A stretch of DNA of 64,000 nucleotides, taken from contig JIBA01000012.1 of assembly GCA_000620545.1 (NCBI GenBank), positions 124,001 to 188,000 on the forward strand, read 5' to 3'. A program made the translations under genes and the position numbers. Below the pieces are notes generated by a model that did no database searches, was not told the origin of the DNA, and saw only the letters and a program-made list of their open reading frames with translations. Within the stretch, counting starts at the first letter, position 1. Each line of letters begins with the position of its first letter. Source of the stretch: Intrasporangiaceae bacterium URHB0013 (GTDB lineage Bacteria; Actinomycetota; Actinomycetes; Actinomycetales; Dermatophilaceae). Shown piece after piece: positions 50,532-59,259 of the stretch.

Positions 50532-52760
50532 GTGCCCCGCGCCCCGATGCCCGGCAGCGTGCGGCGCGACGCCGTCGGCGTTCCGCACCTGCGCGCCGAC
50601 GACGTCATGGACCTGGCCCGCCTCCAGGGCCGCACCGCCGCCCTCGACCGGGCGTGGCAGATCGAGCACCACCGCTGGCGGATGGAGGGACGCACCGCCG
50701 AGTACGTCGGCGCCGACGGCCTCCCGTGGGACCGGTTCGCCCGGCAGGTGCTGCTCGAGCCGACCGTCCGGCGCTGCTTCGAGGGGCTCGACCCGGAGAC
50801 GCGGACGTGGCTGACGGCATACGTCGACGGCGTCAACGACGCGCTCGCCGAGGGGCTCTCAGGAACGCCCGAGGTCTCGCTCCTCGACCTCGGGTCGTAT
50901 GCCGCTGCGCCGCGGCCGTGGGAGCCGTGGACCCCGCTGGGCATCTTCTGGGGCATCCACCTGCTCTTCGGGACCTTCCCGTCGAAGCTGTTCAACGCGC
51001 ACGTGGCCGAGCGCCTCGGTGCCGAGGCCCTGGCGATTTTCAACGCCGAGGGGGTCGAGCGGTCGGCGGCCTCGGGAAGCAACGCCTGGGCCGTCGGCGG
51101 GAACCGCACCGCGAGTGGACTGCCGCTCGTCGCCGGTGACCCGCACCGCACGATCGAGCTGCCCGGGTGCTACCAGCAGGTCGGGCTCGCGTGCCCCGAG
51201 TTCGACGTCGTCGGCTTCACCTTCCCGGGCGTGCCCGGCGTCCAGCACTTCGCCCACACGGGGAGTGTCGCGTGGGGGATCACGAACGCGATGGCCGACT
51301 ACCAGGACCTCACCGTCGAGTCGCTCGGCCAGGCGGGGCGCGGGCCCGACGGGTCGCTGGCCCTCACGGCACGCGGCATCGACGGCTGGGAGCCGGTGCG
51401 CTCCACGACCGAGACGCTGCGGGTGCGCGGCGCGGCCGACGTCGCAGTCCCCGTCGTCGTCACGTCCCGCGGCCCGATCGTCACGGGGCTCGAGGCCGAG
51501 ATCGAGCGGCTCGTCGCTGAGGCCGAGGCCGGGGCCGGGGCCGGGGCCGAGGCCGAGGCCGCCGCGCCGCCGCGGCGGATGGACGAGAACGCCTCGCCGC
51601 GGCGGTCGCACCCCGTCGCGCTCAGCCTGCGCACGCCGACGCAGGTCGAGGCGGACCTCGGCTTCGGCGCCCTCCTTCCGCTGCTGCGTTCGCGCACGGT
51701 TGCCGACGTCGAGCGCGCGCTGACCCGGTGGGTCGAGCCGGTCAACAGCGCGCTCGTCGCCGACGACACGGGTCGCATCCGCCACCTCGTCGTCGGTCGC
51801 GTGCCCGATCGGGACGGGATCGGTGCGGTCCTGCCCGTCGAGTCCTGGGATCCGAGACACGTGTGGCACGGCTACCGGCGCGGACCCGCGCGTGACGTCG
51901 ACGAGGTCATGGTCAGCGCCAACGACCGGGCCAGCGGCGGCGGGCTCGGAGTGGAGTACGCGACCCCCTTCCGGGCCGGGCGCATCCGATCGCTCCTCGA
52001 GTCGGCGGATCGCCTGACCGTCGACGACTGCGCAGCGATCCACGTCGACACCCGAAACGGACAGGCCGACCTCATGCGCGAGCTCGTCCGGGACGCCGAC
52101 GTCACGGGGATCGCTGCCGAGGTCCGCTCGCAGCTGCTTGCCTGGGACGGCCACAGCGACCCCGGCAGTCGCGGTGCCCTGCTCTTCGCCGCCTGGCGCA
52201 CGGCGCTCGTGCGGTGGTTCTCCGAGCAGCCGGCCCTCGCGGCCCTGCACGATCCGAGTGGTCACTCCCGGATCTTCACGGCGTGGACCGACGTCGTGAC
52301 CCAGATCGGGTCCGGCTGGCACTCGATGGCGCAGCTCGGCTCGCAGTACGGCATGGACGTCACCGAGGGCGTACGTGTGGCCCTGGAGCGTGTTGCAGCA
52401 CAAGGAGATTCGCTGACCACCTGGGGGGATCGGCACTGGCTCGACCCCGTGCACTCGCTCGACGTGACGGGGCGCGCGCCGGCAGTGCCACGCGACGCGG
52501 TCGCTGGCGACAAGGGGTGCGTCCTCGCGGCGGCGAGTGCGCCGGGCGTGACCGACCACTGCTACGGCGGCCCGGTGGCGCGCTACGTGTGGGACCTTGC
52601 CGACCGCGATGCGAGCCGCTGGGTCGTGCCCTTCGGGGCCAGTGGCGACGCGGGCCACCCGCACTTTGCCGACCAGACGCCGGCGTGGCTCGTCGGGGAC
52701 CTGCACCCGGTGCGGCCGCCGAGGGTCGACACCCCTCAGGCGCCGGAGGGCACGAGCTAG
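50532..52760 (+). CDS. Penicillin acylase family protein
   Basis: Ntn-hydrolase precursor of 742 residues. The catalytic Ser is expected at the start of the beta chain in AASGSNAWAVGGNR (near residue 180), after autocatalytic cleavage. VAGDPHR, the beta-chain motif, follows. The chain has no signal peptide, so it seems cytoplasmic, unlike many relatives. A 20-residue Glu/Ala/Gly insert (GGCCGN hexamer repeats at 51523-51560) is inserted near residue 330. GAAGGAGG precedes GTG 50532. It should cleave an amide bond; acyl-homoserine lactone, beta-lactam or other N-acyl substrates are possible. Confidence 0.85.
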   Translation: MPRAPMPGSVRRDAVGVPHLRADDVMDLARLQGRTAALDRAWQIEHHRWRMEGRTAEYVGADGLPWDRFARQVLLEPTVRRCFEGLDPETRTWLTAYVDGVNDALAEGLSGTPEVSLLDLGSYAAAPRPWEPWTPLGIFWGIHLLFGTFPSKLFNAHVAERLGAEALAIFNAEGVERSAASGSNAWAVGGNRTASGLPLVAGDPHRTIELPGCYQQVGLACPEFDVVGFTFPGVPGVQHFAHTGSVAWGITNAMADYQDLTVESLGQAGRGPDGSLALTARGIDGWEPVRSTTETLRVRGAADVAVPVVVTSRGPIVTGLEAEIERLVAEAEAGAGAGAEAEAAAPPRRMDENASPRRSHPVALSLRTPTQVEADLGFGALLPLLRSRTVADVERALTRWVEPVNSALVADDTGRIRHLVVGRVPDRDGIGAVLPVESWDPRHVWHGYRRGPARDVDEVMVSANDRASGGGLGVEYATPFRAGRIRSLLESADRLTVDDCAAIHVDTRNGQADLMRELVRDADVTGIAAEVRSQLLAWDGHSDPGSRGALLFAAWRTALVRWFSEQPALAALHDPSGHSRIFTAWTDVVTQIGSGWHSMAQLGSQYGMDVTEGVRVALERVAAQGDSLTTWGDRHWLDPVHSLDVTGRAPAVPRDAVAGDKGCVLAAASAPGVTDHCYGGPVARYVWDLADRDASRWVVPFGASGDAGHPHFADQTPAWLVGDLHPVRPPRVDTPQAPEGTS

Positions 52761-52795
52761 CCGTCCGCATCGACGGCCTCGTGCACACGTGGGCA

Positions 52796-52866
52796 AATGG
52801 GACTTTGCCTACTTTTTACTTTTTACGGTACAAAACCTGACTTACGCCCTACTGTTCTCGTGTAAT
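52796..52866. other. AT-rich island with TACTTTT direct repeats
   Basis: About 70 bp at roughly 40% GC by hand count, amid ~70% GC DNA. It contains TACTTTT twice in tandem followed by TAC (52810-52826), then CTGACTTACG. It lies between the penicillin acylase gene and the membrane protein at 52902 and is the most likely promoter region for that gene. No clear -35/-10 pair can be chosen. Confidence 0.6.
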
Positions 52867-52901
52867 GGCACCTCCCTGGGTGCCACCCGACTGCAGGAGT
52901 A

Positions 52902-54215
52902 GTGAGTCTGGTGACGACGAGCATGACGCCCACGCACGGCGATCCTCTGCGTGTCGGCTCGCGGCCCGCCACAGGCGGCGACCCCGAGCGCTGGCTGCCC
53001 GATCCGTCCTGGCCCGTGCCTCCCCGGGGGTGGCAGCTGTGGGCCGCCGCCGGCTCGACCGCTGACCGGCGGCCCTTCGGGCAGCTCGACGTCGACGACC
53101 GCGAGGACGGGCCCGGGTCCGACGCTCGTCGTCCCATCCACCACACTGGCGTCGTGACGTCCGAAACGCCGCACGCGCCCATGCTCGAGGACGCCTCGTT
53201 CACGCTGCCGACCCGACCGAGCGCCGTGCTGGATCACTCGCCCGTCGACCTGCTCGCCGACCGCGACGTCCGGCAGGCCCCCGAGGGGGCCGTCGCGGGC
53301 TTCGCCGTGCTCGGTGCGCTCGTCCTGTTCAGCTGCCTGGTCGGTGGTCTGACCGGGGGCCTCATCGTCATCGGGGTCTCGGTCCTCCTCGCCGCCAGTG
53401 CTGCCCTCGTTCGCGGCCGCCTCGACGTCTCGCAGGTCGGTGGCCAACGCGGCGCCGGGCTGCTCCTCGGCGCGGCCGTCACGGCTTTGATCCTCGGGTC
53501 GGTCGCGACGCACGACCGTCGCTCCACCGTCGACGTCGTGCCGAGCGCACCGGTCCCGGTCCGCTCGACCCACGTCACCGGGACCCAGACGGCGTATGCC
53601 GCCGTCCCACCGTCGCAGTCCGCTCCTTCCGCTCCATCGGCCCCGTCGGCCCCGTCGGCTCCGTCGGCCTCGTCGTCGGCCGAGGCGTCCCCGGCGTCTC
53701 CGGCTGTCCGCACCACCGAGGCCGTCTCGTCGGCCCAGGTCCGTCCGACGCCCGCGGCGAGCTCGCGGGACGAGTCGACCGAGCCGGTCGTCCCACTCTC
53801 ACCCACGACCGCCGCTCCGACGCGGCGCACCGACACGTCGGCGCCGGCGGCCGGTCCGCCGGTCCGAGGCGAGTCCCTGACGCTCTCGCCGCACGCGCTC
53901 GACCCCGCCGCTCAGGCGCCCGCGCCAGCCACGGACTCAAAGGGGTCCAGGGGAGGCAAGGCCCCGAAGGACTCCAAGGAGACCACCGCGTCCAAGAACT
54001 CCAAGGAGTCCAACGACTCCAAGGACTCCAGGAAGTCCAAGGACTCGAGGACCGTGAAGGGGGCGAAGGGCGCCCAGAGCTGGAAGCACGTGATGGGCTC
54101 CACGGGATCCAAGGATGCGAGGGGTTCGAGCGCCGTCGATGCGCGGCGCGAACGCCAGCCAGTTGCCGTCGAGCAGTCACGGGCACTCCCGTCGTCGCCC
54201 TCCGCAACCCCGTGA
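52902..54215 (+). CDS. Membrane protein with WP-rich head and Ser/Lys-rich tail
   Basis: Protein of 437 residues of no named family. The N-terminus has a Trp/Pro motif (ERWLPDPSWPVPPRGWQLW near 28) common in actinobacterial small-domain membrane proteins. Three hydrophobic segments lie at ~130-215. The C-terminal ~210 residues are low complexity: SAPSAPSAP repeats (near 238) and a KDSK/NSKE tract near 345-385, made by repeats of TCCAAGGACTCC-type units. GTG 52902 or the GTG three codons downstream (better spaced from AGGAG) is the start. Role unknown. Confidence 0.65.
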   Translation: MSLVTTSMTPTHGDPLRVGSRPATGGDPERWLPDPSWPVPPRGWQLWAAAGSTADRRPFGQLDVDDREDGPGSDARRPIHHTGVVTSETPHAPMLEDASFTLPTRPSAVLDHSPVDLLADRDVRQAPEGAVAGFAVLGALVLFSCLVGGLTGGLIVIGVSVLLAASAALVRGRLDVSQVGGQRGAGLLLGAAVTALILGSVATHDRRSTVDVVPSAPVPVRSTHVTGTQTAYAAVPPSQSAPSAPSAPSAPSAPSASSSAEASPASPAVRTTEAVSSAQVRPTPAASSRDESTEPVVPLSPTTAAPTRRTDTSAPAAGPPVRGESLTLSPHALDPAAQAPAPATDSKGSRGGKAPKDSKETTASKNSKESNDSKDSRKSKDSRTVKGAKGAQSWKHVMGSTGSKDARGSSAVDARRERQPVAVEQSRALPSSPSATP

Positions 54216-54317
54216 CCGCGCGGCGTCACGCCACAGAGCCGTGCGTCGTGGGCACCACGTGGCCCCGCTCGATCGAGGCTGCCGTGGAGCGGCGCCGGGC
54301 TGTGCCAGAGTGACCTG

Positions 54318-54779
54318 GTGGGGAACTCCATGACCCGGGCCACGATCATCTGGTTCGTCGGCGCCGCTGTCGTTGGGGCCCTGGCGGGCGGCCTGCACCT
54401 GCTCCGTTCCGAGATCGGTGGTGCGCACACCGGACTTCCGCTCGCGGTGTCGGCCTTCGCCCTGACCGCCATTGCGGCTGCCATGCTCTTCCACGGCGTC
54501 ATGCTCGCGGCGCGCGAGCAGGATGCTGCGGCCGGGCCGGCGCCCGACCTCTTCGACGAGGGCGATGCAATGCCCGATGAGCAGGGTTCCGACGAGGGGC
54601 CTGCCGTGGGCGCTGGCGTCGTCGGATCACTCGGTCACCCCGAGCGGCAGGGCACCGACGTCGCCGACGAGGGTCAGGCGTCCTCCGGCGCACCTGAGGT
54701 CTACACCTTTCGCGGTGGCAAGCCGGTCGGTGACCGCTCGCCTCGGCCCGCCCGACGCGACCGTTCCACGCGGAGCTGA
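54318..54779 (+). CDS. Two-span membrane protein of unknown function
   Basis: Protein of 153 residues. Two hydrophobic helices (IIWFVGAAVVGALAGGLHL near 9, SAFALTAIAAAMLFHGVML near 44) are followed by an acidic then basic cytoplasmic tail (EVYTFRGGKPVGDRSPR). It starts at GTG 54318 or ATG 54330. No family recognised. Confidence 0.6.
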   Translation: MGNSMTRATIIWFVGAAVVGALAGGLHLLRSEIGGAHTGLPLAVSAFALTAIAAAMLFHGVMLAAREQDAAAGPAPDLFDEGDAMPDEQGSDEGPAVGAGVVGSLGHPERQGTDVADEGQASSGAPEVYTFRGGKPVGDRSPRPARRDRSTRS

Positions 54780-54813
54780 AGCCGCCGTCGCACCTGCCGG
54801 GCACAATGGCGGG

Positions 54814-55896
54814 ATGAGCGCCGGCCCCGCCCACTGGGTGCTGCACGTCGACCTCGACCAGTTCATCGCGGCCGTCGAGGTGCTGCGCCGACCTGAGCTC
54901 GCGGGTCTACCGGTCATCGTCGGTGGTCGGGGTGACCCCACCGAGCGGGCTGTCGTGTCCACGGCGAGCTATGAGGCCCGCCTCTTCGGCGTCGGCTCCG
55001 GTATGCCGCTGCGCCTCGCCGCGCGCAAGGCGCCGGATGCCGTCATCCTGCCCGTCGACGCGCCCGCCTACACCGAGGCGTCCGAGCAGGTCATGGATGC
55101 ACTGCGGGGGCTCGGCGTCGTCGTCGAGGTCCTCGGATGGGACGAGGCCTTCCTCGCTGTCGACACCGACGACCCCGAGGCGTTCGCCGACCGGGCGCGC
55201 GCAGCGGTGCTCGACGCGACCGCATTGCACTGCTCCGTCGGCATCGGTGACAACAAGGTTCGGGCCAAGATCGCAACCGGCTTCGGCAAGCCGCGCGGTG
55301 TCTTCCGGCTGACTCGTGAGAACTGGTTCGACGTCATGGGGGACCGGCCCACCATCGACCTGTGGGGGGTCGGGTCCAAGGTGTCCAAGCGCCTTGCCGG
55401 CCACGGCATCGAGACGGTGCGACAGCTCGCCGACGCCGACGAGTCGGTGCTCGTCGGCGAGTTCGGTCCACGCATGGGGGTCTGGTACTCCCAGCTCGGC
55501 CGGGGGATCGGCTCAGCCGTCGTCGACGACTCGCCGTGGATCGCCCGCGGGCACAGCCGCGAGACCACCTACCAGCACAACCTCACGACGCCCGACGAGG
55601 TGCGCGACGCGGTCCGTGAGCTGGCCGCGCAGGTCTTCGACGACACCGTCAAGGAGGGGCGCCCGGTCTTCCGCGTCACGCTGAAGGTGCGCTACGCCCC
55701 GTTCTTCACCCAGACCAAGGCTCGCAAGCTGCCGGCGCCGACGAACGAGCGCGTCGATGTCGTCGAGGCCGCCGTCGCCCTCACCGAGTCGCTCGACCCC
55801 GAGCGCGAGGTGCGGTTGCTCGGCGTCCGGGCCGAGATGGTCATGCCCGAGGAGGGTGACCCCGTCGAACGCACGCCCGTACGAGGCCGGCTCTGA
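54814..55896 (+). CDS. dinB: Y-family DNA polymerase (DinB/Pol IV type)
   Basis: Protein of 360 residues. The catalytic Asp is D13 in HVDLDQFIAAVEVL, with the steric-gate aromatic F17. The second acidic pair is GWDEAFLAVD (near 108) where most homologues have S-x-D-E. The finger FGVGSGMPLRLA, thumb GVGSKVSKRLAGHGI (HhH) and little finger (FRVTLKVRYAPFFTQT) follow. It ends without a QLSLF-like sliding-clamp motif, like mycobacterial DinB2. ATG 54814; CACAAT six bases upstream suggests leaderless expression. Role: translesion synthesis. Confidence 0.9.
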   Translation: MSAGPAHWVLHVDLDQFIAAVEVLRRPELAGLPVIVGGRGDPTERAVVSTASYEARLFGVGSGMPLRLAARKAPDAVILPVDAPAYTEASEQVMDALRGLGVVVEVLGWDEAFLAVDTDDPEAFADRARAAVLDATALHCSVGIGDNKVRAKIATGFGKPRGVFRLTRENWFDVMGDRPTIDLWGVGSKVSKRLAGHGIETVRQLADADESVLVGEFGPRMGVWYSQLGRGIGSAVVDDSPWIARGHSRETTYQHNLTTPDEVRDAVRELAAQVFDDTVKEGRPVFRVTLKVRYAPFFTQTKARKLPAPTNERVDVVEAAVALTESLDPEREVRLLGVRAEMVMPEEGDPVERTPVRGRL

Positions 55897-55950
55897 CACC
55901 TCCCCCCTCGCCGCGACCCCGTGACCTATTGACCCCGGCGCGTGACGCCG

Positions 55951-56282
55951 GTTCGAGGTGATCCCGCAACCGACGTGGCTGCCGAGAGCACCTCGAACGA
56001 GAAGCCTGCGCGGGGCGATGCCGGTTCGAGGTGATCCCGCGACCGACGTGGCTGCCGGGATCACCTCGAACGAGGAGCCTGCGCGGGTGACGCCGGTTCG
56101 AGGTGATGCCGCGACCGACGTGACTGCCGGGATCACCTCGAACGAGGAGCCTGCGCGGGTGACGCAGGTTCGAGGTGATGGCGCTACCGACGTGACTGCC
56201 GGGATCACCTCGAACGATGGACACGAGATGCCGGTTCGAGGTGATCCCGCACACCGACGTGACTGGCGGGATCACCTCGAAC
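55951..56282. repeat. Five-unit tandem array of palindromes (72-bp period)
   Basis: Units start at 55951, 56024, 56096, 56168 and 56234 (spacing 73, 72, 72, 66). Each has arms GTTCGAGGTGATCCCG and CGGGATCACCTCGAAC around a conserved 16-base centre (ACCGACGTGGCTGC type). The arms vary together so pairing is mostly kept. It fills the ~400-bp gap between the polymerase gene and the convergent dehydrogenase. A coding frame across it is a shadow. Confidence 0.9.
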
Positions 56283-56299
56283 GAGCAAGAAGGGTGCGG

Positions 56300-57946
56300 T
56301 CAGAGTGCGGCGGCCAGCGACCGGCCGGCGGTGCGGCCGCTGAAGAGGCAGCCGCCGAGGAAGGTGCCCTCGAGCGAGTTGTAGCCGTGCATGCCCCCAC
56401 CCCCGAACCCGCTCACCTCGCCCGCCGCGTACACCCCCGGCAGCGGCTCGCCGCCGGCACGGAGCACCCGGCCAGCGAGGTCGGTCTCGAGGCCGCCGAG
56501 CGTCTTGCGGGTCAGGATGTGGAGCCGTACCGCGATCAGCGGACCCGCCTTCGGGTCGAGCAGCTTGTGCGGGCTCGCGACCCGGATCAGCTTGTCCCCC
56601 CGGTAGTTCCGCGCCCCACGTACCGCGGTGACCTGCGCGTCCTTGGTGAAGTCGTTGTCGATCTCGTTGTCGCGCGCGACGATCGTGCGCCGCAACGATC
56701 CGAGGTCGATGAGGTCGTCGCCGGTGAGCGCGTTCATGCCCCGAACGAGCTCGTCCAGGGTGTCGGCGACGACGAAGTCCTCGCCGTGGCGTTTGAACGC
56801 CTCGACGGGGGCCGGTGCGCCCTTTCGGACGCGGCCGAGGACCTGCTTGACGTCCTTGCCGGTGAGGTCGGGGTTCTGCTCCGAGCCCGACAGCGCGAAC
56901 TCCTTCTCGATGATGCGCTGGGTCAGCACGAACCACGAGTAGTCGTATCCGCTGCGCATGATGTGGCCCAGCGTGCCCAGCGTGTCGAAGCCGGGGAAGT
57001 AGGGCGCGGGGAAGCGCCGGCCGCGCGCGTCGACCCAGAGCGACGACGGGCCGGGGAGGATGCGGATGCCGTGGTTGTCCCACACGGGGTCCCAGTTGCG
57101 CAGGCCCTCGGTGTAGTGCCACATGCGGTCGGGGTTGATGACGTGACCGCCGGCCGACTGCGTGATGCCGAGCATCCGGCCGTCCACGTGGGCGGGGACG
57201 CCGGCAACCATCCGAGCAGGCGGCGTGCCGAGACGCTCGGGCCAGGCCCGCCGCACGAGGTCGTGGTCGCCGCCGATGCCCCCGCTCGTCACGAGCACCG
57301 CCTGGGCAGTGATCTCGAAGTCGCCGACCTCCTCGCGGCTGCTCGGCCGACCGCGGTCGACGTCGTCGGGCGCGAGCACGCGACCGCGTACGCCCGTGGC
57401 CGCGCCCGCGGTGACGACGAGCTCGTCGACGCGGTGGCGGAAGGCGAGGCTCACCCGGCCGCTCGCCACCGCAGCGCGGACCCGTCGCTCGAACGGCTCG
57501 ACGAGCCCGGGGCCGGTGCCCCACGTGATGTGGAAGCGCGGCACGGAGTTGCCGTGGCCGTCGGCCCGCCCGTCACCGCGCTCGGCCCAGCCGACGACGG
57601 GAAAGAGGCGGTGGCCCTGCTCGTGCAGCCACGAGCGCTTCTCGCCGGCAGCGAAGTGAAGGTATGCCTCGGCCCACTTGCGGGGCCAGAAGTCCTCGTC
57701 GCGGTCGAACTGTGCCGATCCCATCCAGTCCTGCGTCGCTAGCTCGAGGCTGTCCCTGATGCCCATGCGCCGCTGCTCGGGAGTGTCGACGAGGAAGAGG
57801 CCACCGAAGCTCCAGTGGGCCTGGCCTCCCAAGGACTGCTCGCCCTCCTGGTCGACGAGCACGACCCGCTTGCCACGCTCGGCGAGCTCTGCGGTGGCGA
57901 CGAGCCCGGCCAAGCCGGCTCCCACGACGACGACGTCGGCTTCCAT
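56300..57946 (-). CDS. FAD-binding dehydrogenase (KsdD/fumarate reductase-like)
   Basis: Protein of 548 residues. The FAD loop VVVGAGLAGLVATAELAERG is at residues 5-24. VTSGGIGGDHDLVRRAWPE and VYAAGEVSGFGGGGMHGYN near the C-terminus are typical of the 3-ketosteroid dehydrogenase/fumarate reductase superfamily, subgroup of Rv0785-like FAD-binding dehydrogenases. Substrate unknown. It begins at ATG 57946 and ends 18 bp from the repeat array. Confidence 0.88.
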   Translation of the reverse strand: MEADVVVVGAGLAGLVATAELAERGKRVVLVDQEGEQSLGGQAHWSFGGLFLVDTPEQRRMGIRDSLELATQDWMGSAQFDRDEDFWPRKWAEAYLHFAAGEKRSWLHEQGHRLFPVVGWAERGDGRADGHGNSVPRFHITWGTGPGLVEPFERRVRAAVASGRVSLAFRHRVDELVVTAGAATGVRGRVLAPDDVDRGRPSSREEVGDFEITAQAVLVTSGGIGGDHDLVRRAWPERLGTPPARMVAGVPAHVDGRMLGITQSAGGHVINPDRMWHYTEGLRNWDPVWDNHGIRILPGPSSLWVDARGRRFPAPYFPGFDTLGTLGHIMRSGYDYSWFVLTQRIIEKEFALSGSEQNPDLTGKDVKQVLGRVRKGAPAPVEAFKRHGEDFVVADTLDELVRGMNALTGDDLIDLGSLRRTIVARDNEIDNDFTKDAQVTAVRGARNYRGDKLIRVASPHKLLDPKAGPLIAVRLHILTRKTLGGLETDLAGRVLRAGGEPLPGVYAAGEVSGFGGGGMHGYNSLEGTFLGGCLFSGRTAGRSLAAAL

Positions 57947-57973
57947 GCGTCAGATCATGTCACCCGCGGTCGT

Positions 57974-58522
57974 TCACTGGCCGGTGGCGCCGTCGATGCA
58001 CTCCCGGAGCAGGTCGGCGTGGCCGCAGTGCCGCGCGTACTCCTCGATGAGGTGCACGAGGACCTCGCGCAGGTTGATCGGGTTGGCCGGGTCGAGGCTG
58101 ACGAGGTCGAGCGACTCGGCAGCGGCCACGAAGGCGTCGCCGTTCGCAACCTCCTCGTGCCAGCGGGCCCAGGCCTGCGCCACGACGGCGGAGTCACCGG
58201 TCGCGTCGGTGAAGTCGGCGTCGCGGTCGTCGACACGGCGGTAGAGGTAGGGCGTGTCCTCCCCGGCCATGACCCGTCGCCACCACGACTGCTCCACCTG
58301 CGCGAGGTGGCGCACCAACCCCAGCAGCGACAGCGTCGACGGTGGGACCGAGCGCATCGCGAGCTGTTCCGCCGTCAGGCCGGAGCACTTCATCTCCAGG
58401 GTGAGGCGGTAGTTGGTGAGGTAGTCGAGCAGCGTTGTGCGCTCGTCCCCGAGGAGCGAGTCCTGCGACCGGGGGTCGTCCTCGGGGTCCACCCACATGT
58501 CGGGATACGTCTTGCCGGCCAT
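57974..58522 (-). CDS. DinB-fold (DUF664) protein
   Basis: Protein of 182 residues related to that at 36172. LGLVRHLAQVEQSWWRRVMAG (near 60) and REVLVHLIEEYARHCGHADLLRE near the end hold the three His expected of the fold. ATG 58522; a Met three codons upstream is possible. Probably a thiol-dependent transferase; unproven. It is divergent from the clpP pair. Confidence 0.85.
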   Translation of the reverse strand: MAGKTYPDMWVDPEDDPRSQDSLLGDERTTLLDYLTNYRLTLEMKCSGLTAEQLAMRSVPPSTLSLLGLVRHLAQVEQSWWRRVMAGEDTPYLYRRVDDRDADFTDATGDSAVVAQAWARWHEEVANGDAFVAAAESLDLVSLDPANPINLREVLVHLIEEYARHCGHADLLRECIDGATGQ

Positions 58523-58578
58523 GCGACCCATCGTGGGGGTTGGCGCCCGCCGTGCCAAAGGGGATATCGCCGGCCGGC

Positions 58579-58609
58579 ATACGCTCTCGGCGAATCCGCC
58601 CGCGGCAGA
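58579..58609 (+). promoter_or_regulatory. Candidate ClgR/PopR boxes before the clpP pair
   Basis: Two overlapping elements. CGCTCTCGGCG (58582-58592), flanked by A and AA, resembles the ClgR consensus CGC-N5-GCG-AA. TCCGCC-CGC-GGCAGA (58595-58609) differs by one base from the PopR site TCTGCC-N3-GGCAGA that I recall from the Streptomyces clpP3-clpP4 promoter. They are ~45-70 bases from the ATG. Confidence 0.5.
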
Positions 58610-58650
58610 GGGCCACTCCCGAAGCAAGCCACTGGGTTCACGCTGGGTGC

Positions 58651-59259
58651 ATGACCGACTCACTCACGCCAGCGCTCCTGGACGACCAGCTGTCCATGCA
58701 GCTGCTCCACCAGCGGATCATCGTCCTCGGGGCGGAGGTCGACGACCCGATCGCCAACCGGATCACGGCCCAGCTGCTCCTCCTCTCGGCACGGGACCCC
58801 CGCGCCGACATTAGCCTCTACGTCAACAGCCCCGGCGGCTCCGTCACCGCAGGCCTTGCCATCTACGACACGATGCGCGTCATCCCGAACGACGTCTCGA
58901 CCCTGGCCGTGGGATTTGCGGCCTCGATGGGCCAGTTCCTCCTCGGTGCGGGCACCCCGGGCAAGCGATTCGCCCTGCCCAACGCGCGGATCATGATGCA
59001 CCAGCCCTCCGCCGGCATCCAGGGCACCGCGGCCGATGTCGAGGTCCAGGCCGCCAACCTCAAGGCCGTCAAGCAACGGGTCAACGAGCTGCAGGCCCAG
59101 CACACGGGGCAGACCGTCGAGCAGATCACCCGCGACAGCGAGCGCGACCGCTGGTTCAGCGCGGAGGAGGCGGCGGCATACGGCATCGTCGACCACGTCG
59201 TCAGCGCCCTGGCGGACGTCCGTCCTGGTGGGGTCGAGCGGAAGGTGGGTCTGCGATGA
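58651..59259 (+). CDS. clpP: ATP-dependent Clp protease proteolytic subunit (first of a pair)
   Basis: Protein of 202 residues with the complete catalytic triad: S92 in [10 protein letters not shown]117 in MMHQPS and D166 in ERDRW. ATG 58651 follows the box region; the longer frame is not used. It overlaps the second clpP gene by ATGA. Not near tig or clpX, so it is probably the conditional pair (ClpP3-ClpP4 in Streptomyces naming), which partners a Clp ATPase. Confidence 0.92.
   Translation: MTDSLTPALLDDQLSMQLLHQRIIVLGAEVDDPIANRITAQLLLLSARDPRADISLYVNSPGGSVTAGLAIYDTMRVIPNDVSTLAVGFAASMGQFLLGAGTPGKRFALPNARIMMHQPSAGIQGTAADVEVQAANLKAVKQRVNELQAQHTGQTVEQITRDSERDRWFSAEEAAAYGIVDHVVSALADVRPGGVERKVGLR

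Noticed and set aside
51523-51560. GGCCGN hexamer repeat as a frameshift or phase-variation site
   Set aside because: Units are six bases, so length change keeps the frame; it only alters an Ala/Glu/Gly loop.
55958-57742. 594-aa plus-strand frame crossing the second repeat array
   Set aside because: It translates the repeats into VRGDPATDV-like units and then runs antisense to the FAD dehydrogenase; no ribosome site.
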